DNA of 17,155 nt from Proteobacteria bacterium UBA7447 (GTDB taxonomy: Bacteria > Pseudomonadota > Gammaproteobacteria > Arenicellales > UBA868), in contig DLPX01000023.1 of NCBI GenBank assembly GCA_002477475.1, forward strand, positions 1 through 17,155, in the 5' to 3' direction. Both the position numbers and the translations under genes were made by a program. Of this stretch, positions 8,060 through 13,671 are shown in pieces. The notes under the pieces are model-generated. The model made no database searches. It was not told where the DNA came from and saw nothing but the letters and a program-made list of their open reading frames with translations. Each line of letters starts with the position of its first letter. Positions within the stretch are counted from its first letter, which is position 1.

Positions 8060-8090
8060 TCAAAAGCCGGAAGAGAATCCCGGCTTTTTT
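8060..8090 (-). terminator. Intrinsic terminator after tRNA-Val copy 1
   Basis: Inverted repeat AAAGCCGG/CCGGCTTT with a 9-base loop. On the minus strand it is followed by TTTTGATTTTG and lies about 55 bases past the tRNA 3' end. The plus strand also has a T6 run, so it can act in both directions. Confidence 0.8.
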
Positions 8091-8143
8091 GTCCTGCAAA
8101 TCAACTCGACGTCAAAGCAATCGAACGTAACGTGCTGAGAAAT

Positions 8144-8218
8144 TGGTAGGCGCGAGTGGGATCGAACCACCGACCACCACCATGTCAAGGTGGTGCTCTA
8201 CCGCCGAGCTACGCGCCT
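8144..8218 (-). tRNA. tRNA-Val(GAC), copy 1, with altered D-loop
   Basis: A 75-base tRNA with encoded CCA (8146-8144). The acceptor arm AGGCGCG/CGCGCCT, anticodon stem CCACC/GGTGG with loop TTGACAT (anticodon GAC) and T-arm with TTCGATC all pair correctly. It differs from the second copy (8808-8882) at only two bases, both in the D-loop: G instead of A at standard position 14 (base 8205) and C instead of T at position 16 (base 8203). A14 is almost invariant in tRNAs, because it pairs with U8 in the tertiary core. This copy may therefore fold less well. Confidence 0.95.
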
Positions 8219-8296
8219 TCTAGTTCGCCGAACCCGACCAAAAATCCTACCCGTGCGTGGCGCCGACGCCGAAATTGCGCCGGTAGCGGCGCTCCG

Positions 8297-8623
8297 CTAC
8301 CCTGCTTTCAAATACGGAATCGTGCCCGCAATATCCGTATCATCGATAACGCGAAAGTTGCTTACGCTCCCCGCCTGTCTTGCCTCTGCATAGGGCGCGT
8401 ACTCCGGGTCTGAAACAAAGTTGCCAAGAGCCTCTTGGGCTGGAAACTCGAGTATTGCTATCAAAGTAGCGTCATTTTCTGCGCCCTCGACAGTTGAGAT
8501 ATTGCCGCTTCGAGACAAATACTTACCGCCATGCTTTTCAACGAGTTTGTGGACGTTGGCTGCGTAATCGGGTATCCATCCGTCATCTGTTACTTTTATC
8601 TCGGCGATTAAAAACACACTCAT
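8297..8623 (-). CDS. DUF1330 family protein
   Basis: This encodes a 108-residue protein of the DUF1330 family, small ferredoxin-like alpha/beta-barrel (dimeric) proteins of unknown function. Family features visible are the opening strand VFLIAEIKVTDDGWIPDYAANV, the central GGKYLSRSGNISTVEG, the strand ATLIAILEFPAQEAL, and the segment SDPEYAPYAEARQAGSVSNFRVID. No signal peptide or membrane segment is present. The ATG at 8623 has a good AAGGAGT ribosome site 6 bases upstream. It is alone between two tRNA-Val genes on the same strand. A GC-rich hairpin (8277-8292) follows the stop but lacks a T-run. The biochemical role cannot be told from sequence. Confidence 0.85.
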   Translation of the reverse strand: MSVFLIAEIKVTDDGWIPDYAANVHKLVEKHGGKYLSRSGNISTVEGAENDATLIAILEFPAQEALGNFVSDPEYAPYAEARQAGSVSNFRVIDDTDIAGTIPYLKAG

Positions 8624-8768
8624 AGTTGACTCCTTAAGATACAGGTAAGTTTTAGGTCCACAACGTAAGCCGACTGTACGACCAAGACGTCCCTTCTTAG
8701 TCTGTTTATTGACTAGTCCAAAAATTATGACACATCCCTTTGAACGATGCTTGGCTATGAGCTAAACG

Positions 8769-8793
8769 AAAAAGACCCTCCGAGGAGAGCCTT
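8769..8793 (-). terminator. Intrinsic terminator after tRNA-Val copy 2
   Basis: On the minus strand AAGGCTCTC, loop CTCG, GAGGGTCTT (9 bp including two G-T pairs), then a T-rich tail. It lies about 15 bases beyond the tRNA CCA, so this tRNA is transcribed separately from the DUF1330 gene. Confidence 0.75.
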
Positions 8794-8807
8794 GTGATCC
8801 AGAGAAA

Positions 8808-8882
8808 TGGTAGGCGCGAGTGGGATCGAACCACCGACCACCACCATGTCAAGGTGGTGCTCTACCACTGAGCTACGCGCCT
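8808..8882 (-). tRNA. tRNA-Val(GAC), copy 2, canonical
   Basis: A 75-base tRNA with encoded CCA (8810-8808). Same acceptor, anticodon and T arms as copy 1, anticodon GAC, and the normal D-loop AGTGGTA with A14. It reads GTC codons (and GTT by wobble). Upstream on its strand is TAAAAT followed by a GC-rich stretch (CCACGCCCG), a usual tRNA promoter design under stringent control; the -35 is unclear. It is divergent from lysW. Confidence 0.97.
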
Positions 8883-9066
8883 GCACATCGGGCGTGGAAT
8901 TTTAACTCTTTTGTCCAGACAATTTCACTCAAAACATTTTTTTTTCGTCAGAAACCAATTCGACAGTCGTCCAGACACTATACCGTCGAACACTGGCTTA
9001 AAATCCTCCAACCGACAGCGCACACTACAGCTGAATCTGCCCCAAAAGCAACTAGGAGACCGACCC
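8883..9066. other. Divergent control region between tRNA-Val and lysW
   Basis: This 184-base stretch has no gene. It should hold promoters for both directions: TAAAAT on the minus strand near the tRNA, and a possible TATACC on the plus strand at 8980-8985 for lysW, neither with a good -35. GTCCAGACA occurs twice in direct orientation (8913-8921 and 8969-8977). The first copy is part of an inverted repeat TTGTC-CA-GACAA (8911-8922). An A/T homopolymer tract (T11 at 8937-8945 region) lies between them. No convincing ArgR box was found. Confidence 0.4.
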
Positions 9067-9231
9067 ATGACTGAATGCCCCGTTTGCGGAGCTGAAATCA
9101 CTTTTGCCGAAGGCACTGTTCTAGGAGAGCTCCTGGAATGCGGCGACTGCGGCACAGAACTTGAAGTGACGGGCCTTGACCCCGCGGCCGTCACGGAGGC
9201 GCCTGAGACCGAAGAGGATTGGGGGGAGTGA
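9067..9231 (+). CDS. lysW: LysW-type amino-group carrier protein
   Basis: This 54-residue acidic protein is an amino-group carrier of the LysW family. In known systems the gamma-carboxyl of its C-terminal Glu is joined to the alpha-amino group of glutamate or 2-aminoadipate. This protects that group and gives an acidic handle for the following enzymes. The N-terminal zinc site is CPVC (C4, C7) and CGDC (C25, C28), the globular part ends with ELEVTGLDP, and the tail is acidic and ends in EDWGE, the diagnostic LysW terminus with Glu54 last. The ATG at 9067 has AGGAGA 8 bases upstream. The stop overlaps the next start as GTGA. It is the first gene of the operon. Identification is firm; whether it carries Glu, aminoadipate or another amino acid is not shown. 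Confidence 0.95.
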   Translation: MTECPVCGAEITFAEGTVLGELLECGDCGTELEVTGLDPAAVTEAPETEEDWGE

Positions 9232-10061
9232 AAGTTGGCCTGCTCCACTCTCTGATTCGAAAGGAGGAGAAACTTCTCATTGAGGAGTTTCAGGCCCGCG
9301 GAGTCAATCTTGTGATGATCGACGACCGCAAGCTGATTTCCGACCTCGAGTCAGCGCCCAGCGTAGACATACTGCTTGAGCGCAGCATTAATCATTCGCG
9401 CTCGATGTACGGCCTGCGCCTGCTGGAGGCGGCTGGTGTGCACTGCATCAACTCTTCCGAGGTCGCCAAGATTTGCGGTGACAAAATCCTGACCTCTGTG
9501 GCGCTCAAAGAGGCAGGGATAAACCAGCCACCGGTTCGTGTGGCCTTTACCGAAGAGTCCGCCTTAAGCGCGATAGAGGAGTTGGGCTACCCGGTGGTGT
9601 TGAAACCTGCTGTGGGGTCCTGGGGGCGGCTGCTCTCCAAGGTGAATGATAGAGAGTCTGCCGAAGCCATCCTTGAACATAAAGCGTTGCTCGGCAGTTA
9701 CCATCATTCCATATTCTATATTCAGAGATTCGTTGAGAAAAAAGGTCGCGACATTCGCAGTTTTGTTGTCGGGGATAAATGCATCGCAGCGATCTACCGG
9801 AGTTCAAGTCACTGGATTACCAACACTGCGCGGGGAGCAACCGCTGTCGGATGCGAGGTGACCACAAAGATTGCAGATATCTCTTTGGCCGCCGCGAACG
9901 CCGTAGGCGGCGGCGTACTGGCGGTCGATCTATTTGAAAACGACGGAGAATTTTCCGTCAACGAAGTCAATTACACGATGGAGTTTAGAAACAGCATAGA
10001 AACTACAGGCGTCAACATCCCGGCGAAGGTGGTGGACTTCACTTTAGGCGTCGACGCATGA
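9228..10061 (+). CDS. lysX: LysW-amino acid ligase, ATP-grasp (LysX/ArgX)
   Basis: This is a 277-residue ATP-grasp ligase that attaches the alpha-amino group of glutamate (ArgX) or 2-aminoadipate (LysX) to the C-terminal Glu of LysW. Family segments are close to those of Thermus LysX: CGDKILTSVALKEAGI (about 83-98), YPVVLKPAVGSWGRLL, FYIQRFVEKKGRDIR, SSHWITNTARGA, and the metal-binding end AVDLFENDGEFSVNEVNYTM followed by EFRNS. The start is GTG at 9228, overlapping the lysW stop (GTGA) with a G-rich ribosome site before it; a TTG at 9219 is possible but less likely. It ends in an ATGA overlap with the reductase. Sequence alone does not let me choose between glutamate and aminoadipate as substrate. 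Confidence 0.93.
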   Translation: MKVGLLHSLIRKEEKLLIEEFQARGVNLVMIDDRKLISDLESAPSVDILLERSINHSRSMYGLRLLEAAGVHCINSSEVAKICGDKILTSVALKEAGINQPPVRVAFTEESALSAIEELGYPVVLKPAVGSWGRLLSKVNDRESAEAILEHKALLGSYHHSIFYIQRFVEKKGRDIRSFVVGDKCIAAIYRSSSHWITNTARGATAVGCEVTTKIADISLAAANAVGGGVLAVDLFENDGEFSVNEVNYTMEFRNSIETTGVNIPAKVVDFTLGVDA

Positions 10062-11083
10062 TCAAGGCCTCCATTGTCGGCGGATCAGGTTACACGGGCG
10101 GAGAGCTTCTTCGTCTGCTCCTTTTTCATCCTGAGTGCACCGTCCAGCAGGTGACTTCTGAGCGGTTTGCGGGAAAGGCGCTCCACCGAGCCCACCCGAA
10201 CCTTCGAAAGGCCAGTCAGATCAAATTTTGCGCCTTGGCGGAGTTGGAGCCGTGCGATGTGCTCTTTCTTTGCTTGCCCCATGGAGAGACCGCTTCGCGC
10301 TTTGAAACTTTTTCTGCACTAGCCCCCAGAATTATCGATCTCAGCGCGGATTTTCGCCTCGCGGACCCTGTAGTGTACGAGACCTGGTACGGGCAGCCCC
10401 ACCCTCGCCCCCAATTGCTTGAACGGTTTGTCTACGGCGTCCCTGAGATAAACCGCCCGACGCTAAAAGGTGCGACCCACGTGGCCTGTGCGGGTTGTAA
10501 CGCAACAGCCAGTACGCTGGCGCTTGGACCGCTGGCTCGACGCAAGCTCATCTCCTCGGTGGTGATCGATGTCAAAGCGGGCTCGAGCGAGGGTGGAAAT
10601 GCTTCAAGCGAAGCGAGCCACCATCCGGAACGCAGTGGTGCCGTGCGGTCGTATCGCCCTACCCGGCACCGTCATGTCGCGGAAATCAGTCAGGTCCTTG
10701 GCGAGTTTCCGATTCACTTTTCTGCGACTTCAATAGAAATGGTCCGCGGCATCCTGGCCACCTGCCATGTATTTTTGTCGACACCTCAACAGGAAAAAGA
10801 GATCTGGGGCATGTATCGCGAAGACTACGCGCAAGAGCCTTTCATCCGAATCGTCAAAGAACGTACCGGCATTCACCGTTATCCTGAACCAAAACTCCTT
10901 AGCGGGACCAACTTCTGTGATGTTGGGTTTGAGGTAGAAGCAGGCACCCATCGGGTCGTATTGATCAGCGCGATTGATAACCTTATGAAAGGGGCCGCAG
11001 GACAGGCGATTCAGTGCTTCAACCTGATGCACGAGTTTGAAGAGACGCTGGGTTTAACCTTTCCTGGACTCCACCCCATCTGA
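10058..11083 (+). CDS. argC: LysW-linked glutamyl/aminoadipyl-phosphate reductase (ArgC/LysY)
   Basis: This encodes a 341-residue NADPH-dependent reductase of the ArgC/LysY family. It turns the acyl phosphate made by the kinase into a semialdehyde. A Rossmann start GGSGYTGGELLRLL (8-21) binds NADP. The catalytic cysteine is C147 in CAGCNATAST, and the general-base histidine is probably H206 in RHRHVAEI. The C-terminal half carries LLSGTNFCDVGFEVE and VLISAIDNLMKGAAGQAIQC, typical of the family. Classical ArgC works on N-acetylglutamyl phosphate. Here the neighbours (lysW, lysX) indicate the carrier-bound form. The start ATG overlaps the ligase stop by ATGA, and the stop is 5 bases before the amidotransferase start. 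Confidence 0.95.
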   Translation: MIKASIVGGSGYTGGELLRLLLFHPECTVQQVTSERFAGKALHRAHPNLRKASQIKFCALAELEPCDVLFLCLPHGETASRFETFSALAPRIIDLSADFRLADPVVYETWYGQPHPRPQLLERFVYGVPEINRPTLKGATHVACAGCNATASTLALGPLARRKLISSVVIDVKAGSSEGGNASSEASHHPERSGAVRSYRPTRHRHVAEISQVLGEFPIHFSATSIEMVRGILATCHVFLSTPQQEKEIWGMYREDYAQEPFIRIVKERTGIHRYPEPKLLSGTNFCDVGFEVEAGTHRVVLISAIDNLMKGAAGQAIQCFNLMHEFEETLGLTFPGLHPI

Positions 11084-11088
11084 CCCAG

Positions 11089-11724
11089 ATGTGCCGCCTT
11101 CTTTGGCTTCGCGCCGAACGCCCTGTTGATGTGTCAGTTCATTTGGCGCATTTTGCACGCATGTGCGAGGAAAGCACGGAATATCAGGGGCATGGTTGGG
11201 GCTGCGCCTCACTGGTAGGGGGTCAATGGCGCTTGCATCACTCCCTGTCGCCCATCTGGGAGGATGATGTGACTGTATTTGGAGCGACACGGCTCTTTTT
11301 AGCTCATGCGCGCAGTGCCTTTCGCGACGAAGGTATTGTGATAGAAAACAATATGCCCTTCACTCAGGCCAACGAGGCATTCATCTTTAACGGCGAGTTA
11401 AATGGGGTCCGCATCCGTGAAGAAGGCCGCATCGGTGCAGAAAAGATATTTAACTATACAAGACGGTTTTCACACCAAGGCCCACTGGCGGGGCTGAAGA
11501 AGAGCGTGGAAGTGATAGAAAAACGTACTCGTTATATCCGCGCCTTGAACTTCATTATTGCAACGCCTCAGCGCTCTCTTCTCGCCACGGTCTACAATGA
11601 AAACCCTGGGTACTTCCAGATGCAGCGAACCTTTGTAGACGGCCTGGATGTGGTTTGCTCAGAGCAGTACCCTGTCGGCGTTTCTTGGCGGCCCATAGAG
11701 AACCGGACCGTTATCGAACTTTAG
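11089..11724 (+). CDS. Class II glutamine amidotransferase-like Ntn hydrolase in the LysW operon
   Basis: This 211-residue protein has the class II glutamine amidotransferase (YafJ/EgtC-like) architecture. It starts Met-Cys-Arg, so loss of Met exposes the nucleophile Cys2. Other motifs are HGWG (35-38), AHARSA (72-77), N88-x-PF, and FIFNGELNG (98-106), whose Asn101-Gly102 match the oxyanion hole. The C-terminal CSEQYPVGVSW (190-200) resembles the SEP..W end of the family. There is no synthase domain. Such enzymes hydrolyse the gamma-amide of glutamine; EgtC instead cuts a gamma-glutamyl amide to an amino acid. It lies between reductase and kinase, 5 and 13 bases from them, so it must be expressed with the pathway. 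It could release the product from LysW Glu54 or donate ammonia. The family call is firm; the role is inference. Confidence 0.9.
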   Translation: MCRLLWLRAERPVDVSVHLAHFARMCEESTEYQGHGWGCASLVGGQWRLHHSLSPIWEDDVTVFGATRLFLAHARSAFRDEGIVIENNMPFTQANEAFIFNGELNGVRIREEGRIGAEKIFNYTRRFSHQGPLAGLKKSVEVIEKRTRYIRALNFIIATPQRSLLATVYNENPGYFQMQRTFVDGLDVVCSEQYPVGVSWRPIENRTVIEL

Positions 11725-11737
11725 GAATCCAGACGCA

Positions 11738-12529
11738 ATGTACATCATCAAAGTTGGCGGCGGCAGCAAAATTAATCTTGAGGGGGTCGCTTCGGACCTG
11801 GCGGCGATCGAGGAACCTTTTTTGGTGGTCCTAGGTGCAAATGCGCTTCGGGATCAACTCGGTCAACGTCTTGGGCAAGAAAAAGTGCAACTGACCTCCG
11901 TTTCCGGCTACTCAAGTGTGTTCTCAGATGCCGATGCGGTGGATCTCATCATGATGGCCTATAGCGGACTCAGTAACCGGCGGTTCGTCGAAATGTGCCA
12001 AAAAGCGGGAGTCAATGCTGTTGGCCTTACGGGGCTTGACGGGCGTCTGATTCAGGGTCAGCGTAATCGCGGCATCAAAGTGCGTGAGAACGGAAAAACG
12101 ATGGTCAAACGGGACTTCTCAGGCAAGCCGGCAGAGGTGAATGTCGATTTGTTAGCGACGTTACTCGAGAAGGGGTATCGGCCTGTCCTGAGCATCCCGA
12201 TCATCGACGAAGCCGGTTTTGCGATCAACTCCGAAAATGACGATATCGTCGCTGTCCTGCAAGGCGCACTTAACGCTGACAAGGTCATTCAACTCATTGA
12301 GGCGCCAGGTTTCCTTGAGGACAAGAATAATGAGGCATCAATGCTTCAGGTGCTGTCCGCATCAGAACTGAAGCAACGAGAGGCCAGTGTCGAGGGCCGG
12401 ATGAAAAGAAAAATGCTGGCACTATCCCGGCTAGTCGACGCCGGTGCGGCTGAAGTCATCATGGCCGATGGCCGTGTGGCCCATCCAGTCCATGACGCTC
12501 TTTCCGGTAAAGGGACATCGATCAAATGA
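11738..12529 (+). CDS. lysZ: LysW-linked amino acid kinase (LysZ/ArgB family)
   Basis: This 263-residue amino acid kinase should phosphorylate the side-chain carboxylate of carrier-bound glutamate or aminoadipate. Family marks are IIKVGGGS (3-10), GLTGLDGRLIQG (96-107), PVLSIPIIDEAGFAINSEND (149-168), the GRMKRK nucleotide-side segment (220-225) and the HDALSGKGTSI end. Two signatures deviate. The usual VHGG substrate loop reads VVLGAN (30-35). The usual S-R-x-T-D arginine that binds the alpha-carboxylate side is SSVFSD (59-64), with Val in place of Arg. The length is normal and the frame is intact. The ATG at 11738 has AGGA about 11 bases upstream. The stop overlaps lysJ as ATGA. It is probably an active but divergent kinase. 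Confidence 0.9.
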   Translation: MYIIKVGGGSKINLEGVASDLAAIEEPFLVVLGANALRDQLGQRLGQEKVQLTSVSGYSSVFSDADAVDLIMMAYSGLSNRRFVEMCQKAGVNAVGLTGLDGRLIQGQRNRGIKVRENGKTMVKRDFSGKPAEVNVDLLATLLEKGYRPVLSIPIIDEAGFAINSENDDIVAVLQGALNADKVIQLIEAPGFLEDKNNEASMLQVLSASELKQREASVEGRMKRKMLALSRLVDAGAAEVIMADGRVAHPVHDALSGKGTSIK

Positions 12530-13671
12530 GTCAGCAGGCACCGCTTGAATCTGAATACGCGTTAGAGATTTACCCGCGACGGGGCCTGAATATTGTCCGG
12601 GGCGAGGGCGCACGCCTTTGGTCTGACGATGGTGAAGAATATATAGATTGTGCAGCAGGCGTGGGGGTCGCGAATATCGGGCATAGCAATCCTGCCGTGA
12701 CCGACGCCCTCACTCGCCAGGCCCAAACACTTCTGGTTTGCCCGGGCATTTTTCATAACGATCGCCGCGGGGAGTTGATGAAAAAGCTCATTGAACGGGC
12801 ACCTGCGGGCCTCAATAAAGTGTTCCTATGCAATTCAGGGACAGAAAGCGTCGAGGCGGCAATCAAGTTCGGCCGGAGAACAACTGGCCGCGCCGGGCTC
12901 GTCACAGCGATGCGAGGGTTTCATGGCCGAACGCTTGGTGCTTTAAGCGCAACCTTTAAATACCGCGATGCCTTTGAGCCCCTCCTTCCCGGCAATAGTT
13001 TCGTTCCGCTAAACAATATTGAGAAATTGGACGCAGCCATTGATGACGACACCTGCGCTGTCCTCCTCGAAGTCGTTCAGGGGGAAGGAGGTGTCCGTCC
13101 AGCGGAGGCAGAGTATCTCCACGCGGCGAGACGCCTTTGTACCGAACGGGGCGCGTTGTTGATCATTGATGAGGTGCAAACAGGTTTCTGCCGCACCGGC
13201 AGGTTCTTTGCCTGTGAGCACTTTGATCTCGCACCGGACATGATGTGTCTTGCTAAAGGCATTGCGGGTGGTGTGCCGATGGGAGCGGTTCTTTGCGGAG
13301 ATAGCGTGTCTGCCGGAGTTGGCGTTCACGGCACTACGTTCGGAGGCAATCCCTTGGCCTGTGCGGCGGCCTGCGCCACCATCGACTATATGGTCGAGCA
13401 TGACCTCTCCAAGCGAGCTGAGAATCTAGGCGCCGAGTTTTCTCAACAGTTTCCGTTAGATCAATTGCCCTCAGTGAGAGAGTTGCGCCAAATCGGCCTG
13501 ATGATCGGCATTGAGCTCAAGAGTAAGGCTACGCCGGTTTTGCACGCACTGCTCGACGAAGGCGTGATCGCCCTCCCTGCCGGTCCCACGGTCGTGCGCC
13601 TGCTGCCGCCACTCACTATTGAGGAAGCTGATTTGGTTCGGGTAATCGACGCTTTGAAAAAAGTCCTTTAA
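12526..13671 (+). CDS. lysJ: LysW-linked ornithine/lysine aminotransferase (LysJ/ArgD)
   Basis: This is a 381-residue class III PLP aminotransferase that converts the carrier-bound semialdehyde into carrier-bound ornithine or lysine, usually with glutamate as donor. Visible sites are the phosphate cup NSGTES (103-108), the GFHGRT loop (131-136), Asp215 in IIDEVQTG against the pyridine nitrogen, Lys244 in LAKGIAGG forming the Schiff base, and GTTFGGNPLA (269-278) from the partner subunit. The start ATG at 12526 overlaps lysZ as ATGA. The TAA stop shares TTAA with the convergent uvrB stop. It is the last gene of the operon, with no terminator visible behind it. Sequence cannot separate ArgD from LysJ specificity. 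Confidence 0.94.
   Translation: MSQQAPLESEYALEIYPRRGLNIVRGEGARLWSDDGEEYIDCAAGVGVANIGHSNPAVTDALTRQAQTLLVCPGIFHNDRRGELMKKLIERAPAGLNKVFLCNSGTESVEAAIKFGRRTTGRAGLVTAMRGFHGRTLGALSATFKYRDAFEPLLPGNSFVPLNNIEKLDAAIDDDTCAVLLEVVQGEGGVRPAEAEYLHAARRLCTERGALLIIDEVQTGFCRTGRFFACEHFDLAPDMMCLAKGIAGGVPMGAVLCGDSVSAGVGVHGTTFGGNPLACAAACATIDYMVEHDLSKRAENLGAEFSQQFPLDQLPSVRELRQIGLMIGIELKSKATPVLHALLDEGVIALPAGPTVVRLLPPLTIEEADLVRVIDALKKVL

Noticed and set aside
7658..8149. Plus-strand open frame of 163 codons across the VOC gene and tRNA edge
   Set aside because: It runs antisense to VOC sequence that is clearly protein-like on the minus strand, and it extends into a terminator and tRNA.
8277..8292. GC-rich hairpin after the DUF1330 stop as an intrinsic terminator
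   Set aside because: GCGCCG-CTAC-CGGCGC pairs perfectly but has no T-run after it on the minus strand; at most it is Rho-related or chance.
8883..9066. ArgR operator upstream of lysW
   Set aside because: AT-rich stretches are present, but none matches a paired ARG box well enough to claim.
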